42,364 nt of DNA. It comes from Spirochaetota bacterium (GTDB lineage: Bacteria > Spirochaetota > Spirochaetia > Treponematales > UBA12059). The stretch spans positions 1 to 42,364 of the forward strand of contig JAKPMS010000177.1 in the NCBI GenBank assembly GCA_029548805.1, given 5' to 3'. Below, piece by piece: positions 25,593 to 34,787 of this stretch; the first letter of the stretch is position 1; each line of letters opens with the position of its first letter. The notes under the pieces are model-generated. The model was given only the letters and a program-made list of their open reading frames with translations, was not told the DNA's origin and did no database searches. Made by a program: the position numbers and the translations under genes.

Positions 25593-26960
25593 TTGTTGCA
25601 TAAAAAGCTTATGTCAATGCACAATGAAAGGATGAGCAAAAAGCCTGCAAGGAGCCATGCCTATATACCCCAGAAACTTTTTCTGGCTTTTGAACTTTTT
25701 ACCCAGCAGGAAATGGCCAACCATGCGGCAGCTGGTGCATACGGTTTTTTGTTGTCGGCCATTCCCGCAATTTTGGTTATTATTTTTATTTCTTCACGCA
25801 TAATGACTTCTTTTGATCCCAAAGCCATACTTGCGCCGCTGGAGCCTTTTCTTGGCGCTTTTGGAGGCAAGGAATCCATAACGGCTTTTCTGGCCAAGCC
25901 TCTAGCCAGCTTTACGGGTGTGTTCGGCTTTATAAACCTTGTATGGGCTGCAAGGCTTTTTATAGTTTCTGTCCAGAGGGGAATAAGGGTAGTATATGGG
26001 GACTCGGACAAGTCCGGGGCAGTCAGGGATAATATACTCACTTTTGGCTTGGAGCTGCTTGTAATACTGGTTATAGTTTTGATCATATCCATAAGCCAGC
26101 TGGCCAGGATGGCAATGGCTGGTTTGTCCTGGCTGCCTGTTGCATTCATTTTCAATTCCGCTTTAAAGCTTGTTTTTCACCTGCTGCCGGCACTGTCACT
26201 GTGGACTTTTGTTTTTATCACTTATGCCAGGCTGCCCCTTGTAAAACCCAAAATAAAAACAGTAGCATTAAGTTCGGTCTTGTGTGTGGCATCGTATATA
26301 GTTTTGGCTTCTTTGCTGAATTTGATTCTTAATGCGGAGAAATACGGGCTTTTGTACGGCATACTGGGCAGCCTGGTAGCCGGACTTATAAAAGTATACT
26401 TTTTTTTCTGGCTTTATTTTTATTTTTCCGAGCTATGCTACACCATCGAATACTTTGACAGCCTTTTGTTTGCCAGGTTTTATGAATTTGTACTTAAAAA
26501 CAAGGAAACGGGCAGACTTGAAAAAAAGCTGTTCAGAAACCCGGAAAGGCTTTTTATGCGGCATTCCAGGTTTTATCCAAGCGGCAGCACCATCTTTTGC
26601 AAAGGCGATACAGACAGCAGCATTTATTATCTTTACAAGGGGAGCATAAGCATTTTTCTTTCTTTTCCGGACTGTGAATGCCAAAAAAACAAAAAAGTAA
26701 ACTGGAATCAGGTAACTAAAGCACAGGCTTTTTCCGAAATAAAAGAAGGGGAGTTTTTTGGAGAAATGGCTTTTATACTGCATAAACCCCGTTCTGCTTT
26801 TGCTATTGCCAGAGAAGACAGTACGGTTTTTGAGCTAAATCCAAAAATGTTCAGCAATTTTCTTGAACAAAATTCTAACGCGGCAAAAGCTTTGAACGAA
26901 TTGCTGGCAGCCAGGCTCCGGGAAAACAATGACCTGTACCTGGGGGCAGAAAAGCAGTGA
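25593..26960 (+). CDS. YihY/BrkB-type membrane protein fused to a C-terminal cyclic-nucleotide-binding domain
   Basis: Multi-TM YihY-like N-terminus (AAGAYGFLLSAIPAILVIIFI...LVWAARLF); C-terminus FYPSGSTIFCKGDTDSSIYYLYKGSISIFL...FSEIKEGEFFGEMAFILHKPRSAFAIA. Start codon uncertain. Confidence 0.85.
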   Translation: MLHKKLMSMHNERMSKKPARSHAYIPQKLFLAFELFTQQEMANHAAAGAYGFLLSAIPAILVIIFISSRIMTSFDPKAILAPLEPFLGAFGGKESITAFLAKPLASFTGVFGFINLVWAARLFIVSVQRGIRVVYGDSDKSGAVRDNILTFGLELLVILVIVLIISISQLARMAMAGLSWLPVAFIFNSALKLVFHLLPALSLWTFVFITYARLPLVKPKIKTVALSSVLCVASYIVLASLLNLILNAEKYGLLYGILGSLVAGLIKVYFFFWLYFYFSELCYTIEYFDSLLFARFYEFVLKNKETGRLEKKLFRNPERLFMRHSRFYPSGSTIFCKGDTDSSIYYLYKGSISIFLSFPDCECQKNKKVNWNQVTKAQAFSEIKEGEFFGEMAFILHKPRSAFAIAREDSTVFELNPKMFSNFLEQNSNAAKALNELLAARLRENNDLYLGAEKQ

Positions 26961-27487
26961 GGCTTTTAATAGTTTCCGACAGCCATGGAGATTACAAAAG
27001 CATCATGGCAGTTTTAAGGCTGCTTGGCCGCTCTGTTCAGGGGCTTGTACATTTGGGCGATGGCTCCGGAGATGTAAGGGATGCATTTCGTACAGGGGTT
27101 CCGGTCATTCCGTACTGGGGCGTAAAGGGCAATGTGGATTCCGATTCCAAAGTGCCATTGTTCAGGCAAATAGAAGCAGGGGGCAAAAAGATACTTCTGG
27201 CACATGGCCATCGCTATCCACTGGGGCAGGACCTTTACAGCCTGGTAAGAATAGCCAAAGAGGCAAAAGCCAATGCCTTTTTTTATGGACACACCCATAT
27301 TCCGCATTACGAAGAGCGATCGGGCATAGTGCTGATGAATCCCGGCAGTATTTCCAGGCCCAGGGGACCCTGGGGGCCCAGTTTTGCCATAATAGAAGCC
27401 AGCCCATTATCAAGTTACCTCGATGTCAAAATTTACGAACTGTTTATTAGGCAGCAAAAAGCCAGCCTAAGGGCAATTCACTTGTAA
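26957..27487 (+). CDS. YfcE/MJ0936-type metallophosphoesterase
   Basis: MRLLIVSDSHGDYKS, VHLGDGSGDV, GVKGNVD, LLAHGHRY, FYGHTHIPH, MNPGSISRPRG. Confidence 0.93.
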   Translation: MRLLIVSDSHGDYKSIMAVLRLLGRSVQGLVHLGDGSGDVRDAFRTGVPVIPYWGVKGNVDSDSKVPLFRQIEAGGKKILLAHGHRYPLGQDLYSLVRIAKEAKANAFFYGHTHIPHYEERSGIVLMNPGSISRPRGPWGPSFAIIEASPLSSYLDVKIYELFIRQQKASLRAIHL

Positions 27488-27528
27488 CAAGCTTGCCAAA
27501 TTTGAGTATTTCTTTAATACTTGGAAAC

Positions 27529-28209
27529 ATGAAAACAAAAAAAGCTGTAAAAACGCATAAAAAGGCCTGGCTTATTGCAGGCCTTATCCTGGCTGTGCTG
27601 TTTGTTTCAGCCGGAATTTATATTGGCATAAGCTTTGCCCGTGCTCCCAAGCCCATGGAAGTGGAAGCATCATTCAGATTGTATTTTGAAAAGCTGTCTG
27701 CTTCGGGCAAAATCGTGCTTCTGGAGGCAAGGGAGCATCTGCTTCTGAAAGAAACCACCATAGGCCTGCTTTTTGGGGATTCCAAGCTGGGCAGGTTTTT
27801 GGGTATACGTTCCGACGCAACGGTGGAAGCTTCCGCATGGGCTGATATAAGCTTTGTCATAGACCTGTATGCGCCAGAATCCTGGGCTGTGCGCTATGAT
27901 CCCAAAAATGGGGGCAGACTCATACTTGCCGCTCCTCCCCTGTCCATGCTAACGCCCGCAGTCCTGACAGACAGCATAGAAATTCGCAGCCTTGAAAAGT
28001 CCATTTTTCTGAACCAGGCAAAGCTGGAGGCTTCCGCGCTGAAAGGTCTTACAACCCGCTTTGTGGAAGCCGCTTCGGCAATGTTGCGCGAACCGGAAAT
28101 ACGCAGCCGGGCATATGCGTCTCTGGAGGCTCTGGTAAAACTGTTTGTGGACAATGCCGGGCTCAAGGCAGAAAGCCTGGAAATAAGTTTTGCCCCTCCG
28201 GAAGACTGA
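27529..28209 (+). CDS. Membrane-anchored conserved hypothetical protein
   Basis: Single N-terminal TM helix (AWLIAGLILAVLFVSAGIYIGISF) and soluble domain; start taken at ATG 27529. Confidence 0.65.
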   Translation: MKTKKAVKTHKKAWLIAGLILAVLFVSAGIYIGISFARAPKPMEVEASFRLYFEKLSASGKIVLLEAREHLLLKETTIGLLFGDSKLGRFLGIRSDATVEASAWADISFVIDLYAPESWAVRYDPKNGGRLILAAPPLSMLTPAVLTDSIEIRSLEKSIFLNQAKLEASALKGLTTRFVEAASAMLREPEIRSRAYASLEALVKLFVDNAGLKAESLEISFAPPED

Positions 28210-28224
28210 AGCAAGCCAGGTTTA

Positions 28225-28821
28225 ATGAAAAGGATAATACTGTCCGGGCCAAGCGCTTCTGGAAAAACAGCCACAATGCTGTTGCTGGAGAAAATGGCTA
28301 TGGATGAGGGCTGCAATATTGCAGGGCTTATATGCAGCCCGGTATTTGCGGATGGCATAAAAATAGCAATAGAATGGAAAGCTGCGTGCGCTGGAGCCAA
28401 GGCCGGCATTTTAGCGCAGCTTGCGTCCGATGCTGCCGGCAAAACACAAGGCCGCCCTTATATAGATGGAGAAAAGCTTAATTTTGGCAAGTGGCTTTTT
28501 GACATAAGGGAATTGGACAAAGCCGACAGGCAGCTGCACGAATCCATATTGCTGGCAGCAGGGGCAGATCATCCGGTACTTGTTTTGGCGGATGAAATAG
28601 GCCCGCTGGAATTAAAGTGGCAGTCGGGCTTTTACAATAGCTTTTTGGAGATGGACAGGCTTGGAGCCGGGCTTAAGCTTTGTATGCTTGTTGCTGCCAG
28701 GCCTGATATTTCTGAAATGCTTAAAATCAGATGGCCCGATTCCCAAATTGTCCATCTGGAATACGGAAAGGCCCGTGAATGTGCCAGTCAAATTCATGGA
28801 ACATTTTGCCAGTTTCTCTAA
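28225..28821 (+). CDS. THEP1-like nucleoside triphosphatase / P-loop NTPase
   Basis: Walker A GPSASGKTA; Walker B VLVLADEIGPLEL, typical of the NTPase_1/THEP1 family. Confidence 0.78.
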   Translation: MKRIILSGPSASGKTATMLLLEKMAMDEGCNIAGLICSPVFADGIKIAIEWKAACAGAKAGILAQLASDAAGKTQGRPYIDGEKLNFGKWLFDIRELDKADRQLHESILLAAGADHPVLVLADEIGPLELKWQSGFYNSFLEMDRLGAGLKLCMLVAARPDISEMLKIRWPDSQIVHLEYGKARECASQIHGTFCQFL

Positions 28822-28838
28822 GCTTGGAGCTATGCCGG

Positions 28839-29546
28839 CTAATCTGCCTTTTTAATGTTGAGCAGGGAAATACTTCTTCCGTCCTTTGAATACACCAAAT
28901 GCCTGTTCAATGGGTCGCTAATGGATTCTCCCCGGTAAAAAAATACATAGTAGTATTCTCCCGGTGGCAGCTTTAATTCCAGCTCATAGCGCCCGGGCTT
29001 TGTTTCTTCCAGCTCGTGAATAAAAGGATCCCACCCGTTAAAAGAGCCGGCTACTGTTATTCTCTGTCCTGGAGCAGCCTCAAAATAGAAGTTTGCCCTT
29101 TCTTCTCCGCCCGGCTCCCACACTCCGGCTACAGTTTTGGGCCGCTCCGGAAGGCTGGCGAGGGACAGGGCCGACCCGGTTTGCGGATCCCTGTAAAAGG
29201 CCGGATTTTTGGGATCGGCTGTCCATAAGCCGTCAAAAATCAGCCTGTACTGTACAAGCGAAGCAGCCCCATAGGGCAGGGGGACGGCCAGCACAAATAT
29301 GCCATAGCGGTTAATCTCAAAGGCATGGACGCTGGCCCATGCTTCATAAGAAAAAGCTGCTCCTACATAGCGATATGGTCCTTGAGCGCTTAAAACAAGA
29401 TGGTCTTCCACTATTGCGGGAGCCTTGGCTTCCTTCAGCCCGGAAAGATACAAATGGAGATTGACCGAGCTTACATCAAAGGCGGCAACAGAAAAAAGTT
29501 GCGAAAAAAACAGCGCTGCAAGGATTATTTTTCCCTTATTCATCAC
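28839..29546 (-). CDS. Secreted protein with C-terminal CBM48/glycogen-binding-like (E-set) domain
   Basis: Signal peptide IILAALFFSQLFSVAAF; ANFYFEAAPGQRITVAGSFNGWDPFIHELEETKPGRYELELKLPPGEYYYVFFYRGESISDPLNRHLVY. Confidence 0.78.
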   Translation of the reverse strand: MMNKGKIILAALFFSQLFSVAAFDVSSVNLHLYLSGLKEAKAPAIVEDHLVLSAQGPYRYVGAAFSYEAWASVHAFEINRYGIFVLAVPLPYGAASLVQYRLIFDGLWTADPKNPAFYRDPQTGSALSLASLPERPKTVAGVWEPGGEERANFYFEAAPGQRITVAGSFNGWDPFIHELEETKPGRYELELKLPPGEYYYVFFYRGESISDPLNRHLVYSKDGRSISLLNIKKAD

Positions 29547-29676
29547 TTGTCCTTGAAAAAAGCTGGTACTCCATTCAAATGTAAATATCGGCTTGTCAGG
29601 ATATGAACTTGATTGGCCAAAAACTCATTTCGTCCTATACAATAATAAAAATATTCCGTTATTATAAGCATAGGTC

Positions 29677-32600
29677 ATGCCAAATTTACAGGAAATAGAA
29701 AGATTCAAGGACTCGATAAAAAGCCTGGGCAAGGAAGCAGAGGTTTTGGTCCGCTGGGGAGAAAGCTGGCAGGATACAAAAGCGCCCGAATCAGGGGTTC
29801 CCGACGATCTGGCTTCCCTTTTGGACCTGGATGATGCAAGTGCTTTGGAAGATAGTACTACTTTTGACACTGAGCTCGCCGGTGGTGAAAACGACGCAGC
29901 CGGCCAGGCCATGGACGACATCTTTGGCGACAGTGCGTCTGGCCAGGTCCCTGACGGTCAACCAGAAGATGACTTTTCGTCATTTTTAGAAAGCATGCAA
30001 CTGGATGAACAGACTGCAGAAGCTAAACCGGCAGGTTATGAACCAGCAGGTTATGAACCGGCAGGTTATGAACCGGCGGAAGCTGAAGCTATTGATGACG
30101 GCTTTGAAATGCCCGCGTCTTTCCAGGATGAATCCGGAGACTTTTCCATCCCTGATGAATTGGAAGAACAACCGCTTTCCGAAAGCTTTTTCGGCTCTGC
30201 CGGCGGCTCTGCCGGCGGCTCTGCCGGCGGTTCTGCCGGTGATGATTTGGCCAAGGCCGATGCGGATGGCATTGGCACCGTTGACGGCGGATTTGGCGAT
30301 CTTTCTGGCGATACCGCGGATGCCATACCCGACTTGCCCGAAGATGACTTTTCAGTTCCTTCCGGGCTGACGGAAGGACTTTTTGCCGACGGCGGGGCTG
30401 CAGAAGACAGTGCTTCTTCCGAATTGGACTCCTTCAGTTTTGATGAACCGGACTCTGATTTGGGTGCTCCGGATGCTTCCGCTCAAGCCGATGAATTAAG
30501 CTTTTCTTTTGAGCCTGAAAGCAGTAAAGGCGATGCTTTTGACCATTTCAGCATGGATGAGCAGCTGCCATCAGAGCCTGCAGCGGAAAGTGCCGCTTTG
30601 GGCTCGGGGGCGGACGGGCTGGATGAGCAGCTTATGTCCCTGGACAGCGAATTATCCGGAATGGACACTTTTTCTCTGGAAGACAGCTGGGATGGCAGCT
30701 TCAGCATACCCGGTTTTGAGATGGGTACTGAGCCTTCGGCTGCGCCATCGGCAAAGCTATCGGCCAAAGCGGCAAAAAAACCGACAGGCCTGGCAGACGC
30801 CTTTGCCGGCGAGGCTGCCATGCCAAGGGAAGAAAAGCAGGCCCGGAAGGTTGAACTGAGCGAGTCACAGGTGGATGCGCTTCAGGATACCCTTTTATCC
30901 TATCCGCTGAACCTGCGCCTGGCGGTTGAGGATATAATTGCAAACGAAAGAGGCAGCCTTGCCCAACAGGCGGATCTGGTCTGGCTGTTGGTGGAAGGTG
31001 CCCTGGCCAAAGATGCGGCAAAGCTGGCCAGCAGGATACTGAAGCGCTATATAGAAGTTCCTTCCGGGTTTGCCAAGCGCAGCGGTGCCATTTTTGTAGC
31101 TGACAAGAATTCCTTCAGATATATTTTTGTCCATAGCGTTTTGCCCATTTTGCAGACCCTGGCCCTTGTTGCTGCTGCCACCGCCTTTGTGTTTTTTTTG
31201 GGGTACAGGTTTGTATACAGGCCTGTCAATGCCAATTCCCTGTATTCGGAAGGGCGCAGGCAGATATATACCAACAACTATGCGGAATCCATGACCTATT
31301 TTGACAAGGCTGTAAAACTTTGGCAAATGAAGCATTGGTATTACCGTTATGCAGAAGCGTTCAAGAAGGAGAACCAGCGCGCAAGAGCAGAGGAAATTTA
31401 CAAACGGCTCCTTGGATACTGGCCAAAGGAAAAGCGCGCGGCCCTGGATTATGCGGGAATGGAATCTGAATATTACGATTATGCCAAAACAGAGCGCATA
31501 CTGCAGGAGCATATTCTGGACAGGCTGTATTTTGACAGAGAAGCCCTGACCCTTATGGCAAAGAACTACCTGGATTGGGCCGATTCAGAAGAACAGGCCT
31601 ATAATCCGCCGGAGCATGAAAAGATAAGAAACATTTACGAGAAAGCCAGGCTCCAGATTGCTACCCTTATGGAACGCCATGGACGGACAGACAGCAACAT
31701 GGAAATGATGCTTCTTTACCTTATGCGTACCGACAGGTTTTTTGATACTGACAAGCGCAAGGATGTTATGCCGTTTGTGGATTATGCCCTTGACAACAAA
31801 AAGCTGAAATGGCGGGCGGATACCCTGGCCGAGCTTGGCAATTATCTCCTCGACAAGGGCGAGCTCGAAAATGTAAGTAAAATACTCCTTAAGGCAGTGG
31901 ATGCCGACGGAAGCCTGCCTGAGGCCCATGCCGCTATGGCCAGATGGAACAGGATTGCCAGGTTTCCAAAGGATGAGCTTAAAGCACTGGAATACGCCGC
32001 CCGTTTTTACAAGGAAACAAACGAAAAAACCGGACTGGTTTCAAAACGCCTAAAAACATGGATTTTGTCCATGATGAGGCTTGGAGAGCTCCGTTTGGCA
32101 GACGGAAGAAGCCTTGACGCGGAAGACGCCTACAGGACAGCAATAGAGAATTACGAAAGGGCTGTCAAATCAAGAATTTTCAGGCCTGAAGCGCGTTTTG
32201 GCAGAGCTTACTCCCTGCTTGCGGACATTTATTACATGGACAGGATGGATTTTGCCGGAGCCTTGAACTTTTATGAGCGGGCGGAGAAGGATGGCTATAC
32301 AAGCCCGGAAACGGATTACAGAAGAGGCTACATACACTACAACGCCCAAGGGAACGAGTTTTCACAAGCGTTAAGATATTTTTACAGGGCAGGGCTGGAC
32401 AGGGATGCAAGCCCTTACCTCGTGCTTGCTACAGCAAATGCGCTGTACGAAAGGGGCGACTACTTTGCATCGACCGGGTATTACTCCACCCTTGTCAAAC
32501 GCCTCCAGTTTGAGCTTGACACCATAGATTTGCCAAGCCCCCAGCAAAGGCCTTCGCACAAGGAAATGGTGGAACTGCTAATGGTAGCCAAAAACAACCT

Positions 32601-32859
32601 TGGCGCATCCGTTTACAGGGTCGCTGAACGGATGGGTGACGGGCGCCGCAGGGCAGAAGCAATGCTGGAGTTTTCTGAATCTGCCAGATACTTTGACTCC
32701 ATGTCCAGGGACTTTACAAGCATGGTAAGATCCGATTCAAAAAACCTGGGCTTTTTGAACAATGATTTTGTGCTTCACCCGCAGCGGGGCATAGATATCA
32801 GCATTTATAAGGTCATACCTGCAGAGATGGATTATCCCCAGGGCTCGGGCAAGAACTAG
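29677..32859 (+). CDS. flcA: Large TPR protein, probable periplasmic flagellar collar protein (FlcA-like)
   Basis: N-terminus MPNLQEIERFKDSIKSLGKEAEVLVRWGE, acidic low-complexity region, single TM segment (LPILQTLALVAAATAFVFFLGYRFVY), C-terminal TPR-like array. FlcA assignment is from memory of spirochaete architecture. Confidence 0.65.
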   Translation: MPNLQEIERFKDSIKSLGKEAEVLVRWGESWQDTKAPESGVPDDLASLLDLDDASALEDSTTFDTELAGGENDAAGQAMDDIFGDSASGQVPDGQPEDDFSSFLESMQLDEQTAEAKPAGYEPAGYEPAGYEPAEAEAIDDGFEMPASFQDESGDFSIPDELEEQPLSESFFGSAGGSAGGSAGGSAGDDLAKADADGIGTVDGGFGDLSGDTADAIPDLPEDDFSVPSGLTEGLFADGGAAEDSASSELDSFSFDEPDSDLGAPDASAQADELSFSFEPESSKGDAFDHFSMDEQLPSEPAAESAALGSGADGLDEQLMSLDSELSGMDTFSLEDSWDGSFSIPGFEMGTEPSAAPSAKLSAKAAKKPTGLADAFAGEAAMPREEKQARKVELSESQVDALQDTLLSYPLNLRLAVEDIIANERGSLAQQADLVWLLVEGALAKDAAKLASRILKRYIEVPSGFAKRSGAIFVADKNSFRYIFVHSVLPILQTLALVAAATAFVFFLGYRFVYRPVNANSLYSEGRRQIYTNNYAESMTYFDKAVKLWQMKHWYYRYAEAFKKENQRARAEEIYKRLLGYWPKEKRAALDYAGMESEYYDYAKTERILQEHILDRLYFDREALTLMAKNYLDWADSEEQAYNPPEHEKIRNIYEKARLQIATLMERHGRTDSNMEMMLLYLMRTDRFFDTDKRKDVMPFVDYALDNKKLKWRADTLAELGNYLLDKGELENVSKILLKAVDADGSLPEAHAAMARWNRIARFPKDELKALEYAARFYKETNEKTGLVSKRLKTWILSMMRLGELRLADGRSLDAEDAYRTAIENYERAVKSRIFRPEARFGRAYSLLADIYYMDRMDFAGALNFYERAEKDGYTSPETDYRRGYIHYNAQGNEFSQALRYFYRAGLDRDASPYLVLATANALYERGDYFASTGYYSTLVKRLQFELDTIDLPSPQQRPSHKEMVELLMVAKNNLGASVYRVAERMGDGRRRAEAMLEFSESARYFDSMSRDFTSMVRSDSKNLGFLNNDFVLHPQRGIDISIYKVIPAEMDYPQGSGKN
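30028..30075 (+). repeat. Coding 15-bp tandem repeat (PAGYE x3 plus partial)
   Basis: CCGGCAGGTTATGAA / CCAGCAGGTTATGAA / CCGGCAGGTTATGAA / CCG... Confidence 0.95.
30193..30240 (+). repeat. Coding 12-bp tandem repeat (GSAG x4)
   Basis: GGCTCTGCCGGC x3 plus GGTTCTGCCGGT. Confidence 0.95.
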
Positions 32860-32867
32860 GATATAAC

Positions 32868-34715
32868 ATGACAAAAATAAAGAATCAGGACAGCGGAAAG
32901 CTCCGTATCGGAGATCATTGGAACGCAATAACCATCATAGCCCTTTCCCAGAATAATCCTTTAAAGGCAATTGCAGAGTTTGTAGAAAACTCGATAGATG
33001 CAGAGGCCAAAAATGTAACAATAGTCCGGGGCAAAACAAAAAATGAACAATACCTTAAAATTTCTGATGACGGGAAGGGCATTGACGATCTTGGCTATGT
33101 GGCAACGCATATAGGAGATTCAATAAAAAGACAGTTAAAAAAGAGGGGCGAAAAGGGAATTCAGGGAGAGTTTGGCATTGGGCTGTTGTCTTTCTGGACT
33201 GTAGGCGAGACACTGAACCTTACTTCACGGGGCAGCGACGGGCAAACCAGAACTATGAAGCTTGTGAAAGGTGATCCGTCGTATGCAATAAGGGATTCCG
33301 GACTGTTGATGGAGAAGCCCGGCACGGAGCTTTTGGTCAGCCCCATTTTGCCTGGGGTACGGCTTCTTTCCGGTGAAAAAATCCAGAACTTTCTGGCATC
33401 TGAGCTGAGGGATCGGATTATAAAAAGCGGAATAAACATACGTATAGTGGATCATGGTTCCCGGCTGGATCTTTTAGTAAAACCAAGAAGTTTCAAAGGC
33501 ATACTGATTCATGGGCTTCCCGAACCCAAAAGCCCCCATGGAGAAATTTATCTGGAACTGTATTTTTGTGAGCCATCTCCAGAAAGCACAATAGGCCTGT
33601 ACAAGCAGGGAACCAGGGTTATTTCGGATATAACAAGGCTTGATCATTTTTCAAAAGCGCCCTGGAACAGCCGCTATATAGAAGGCTTGATAGATTCGCC
33701 TTTTTTGCAACTGACCCCCGGCACCAGGGATGGTGTTATTCAGGATGCCGCATTTGACTCGCTTTGTATAGCATTGGAAGAAATAGAAGAAAAGCTTCTT
33801 TCAATGCTGGAAGAACGAAAAAAGGCGGAAGAAGAAAAAGCCAGCAAGCAGATACTGAACAAGCTTGCCAAAGCTTTCCGGGAAGCCTTTTTACGCTTGC
33901 CGGATGAGGAATACGGCTGGCTGGCTGCAAGAGTAAGGGAAAAAAGGGCAGACGGAGACAAGAAGGCCAAAACCATGATTCCGGTAGAAGCTGACGGCAT
34001 ACATCAACGTGATAAAATTTCTGATGCGGAAACCGGTGCAGACAATCCGGAAGTTTTTGGAGAAACAGACGCATATTTGGGTGAACATATTGCAGAAGAA
34101 AAGGCGGGTAGTCAAAAGGAGTTTTTTGATTATGCCGGGCCGCTTCATAAACTGATGATAGCTCCGCAGGTATCAGTTATTGCCATTTCTTCAAGCAAAA
34201 AACTGAAAGCGCTAGCCAGGGACAAGGTCGGGAGGCTTATAGACAGCGGGTTAACTTACAAATGGCGTATAATGGATGGGGCAGGCAGCTTAAGCGTTAC
34301 AGACGGAGCCTTTACTCAATATGATGCCAGTGAGGACCCGGGCCTTGTATATATTGAACTGCGGGCAAAACAGGAAGAAAACCTGTTGGTAGCCAATGCT
34401 GTCATTACTGTAACTGCAGAACTGGCCCATAAGTCCCAGGGTAGTGCAAATAAAAAAGGTCTTCCTGGCTATACATACAAACGGGCTCCGGGAGAGCTGT
34501 GGCGTTCCCGTTATTGCCCGGACCAGTCGCTAATATATATTAACAACGGACACGCCGATTTTGTATATGCTTCAAGGCATGCATCCAGCAAATTGCGCTA
34601 TATTACAAGGCTTTTTGCAAAAGAGCTGGTGCTAGCCAACTTTCCTGAAGCTGACAAGGAAGAAATTCTAGAAAGACTGGTTGAGCTGTCTCTTTATACC
34701 GAAGAAAACTTGTAG
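32868..34715 (+). CDS. GHKL (HSP90/MutL/MORC-like) ATPase
   Basis: IAEFVENSIDAEAKNVTI (N-box), KISDDGKGIDDL (G1 box), GIQGEFGIGLLSFWTVGETLNLTSRG (G2 box), conserved C-terminal WRSRYCPDQSLIYINNGHADFVYA...KLRYITRLFAKELVLANFP. Confidence 0.85.
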   Translation: MTKIKNQDSGKLRIGDHWNAITIIALSQNNPLKAIAEFVENSIDAEAKNVTIVRGKTKNEQYLKISDDGKGIDDLGYVATHIGDSIKRQLKKRGEKGIQGEFGIGLLSFWTVGETLNLTSRGSDGQTRTMKLVKGDPSYAIRDSGLLMEKPGTELLVSPILPGVRLLSGEKIQNFLASELRDRIIKSGINIRIVDHGSRLDLLVKPRSFKGILIHGLPEPKSPHGEIYLELYFCEPSPESTIGLYKQGTRVISDITRLDHFSKAPWNSRYIEGLIDSPFLQLTPGTRDGVIQDAAFDSLCIALEEIEEKLLSMLEERKKAEEEKASKQILNKLAKAFREAFLRLPDEEYGWLAARVREKRADGDKKAKTMIPVEADGIHQRDKISDAETGADNPEVFGETDAYLGEHIAEEKAGSQKEFFDYAGPLHKLMIAPQVSVIAISSSKKLKALARDKVGRLIDSGLTYKWRIMDGAGSLSVTDGAFTQYDASEDPGLVYIELRAKQEENLLVANAVITVTAELAHKSQGSANKKGLPGYTYKRAPGELWRSRYCPDQSLIYINNGHADFVYASRHASSKLRYITRLFAKELVLANFPEADKEEILERLVELSLYTEENL

Positions 34716-34740
34716 AGACTAGTATCAGCAACAACAGAGG

Positions 34741-34768
34741 ACCTCTAAAAACTTCAGTTTTTAGAGGT
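34741..34768. terminator. 12-bp hairpin between convergent genes
   Basis: ACCTCTAAAAAC-TTCA-GTTTTTAGAGGT. Confidence 0.65.
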
Positions 34769-34787
34769 GCCCAACATTCCTTTTAAA

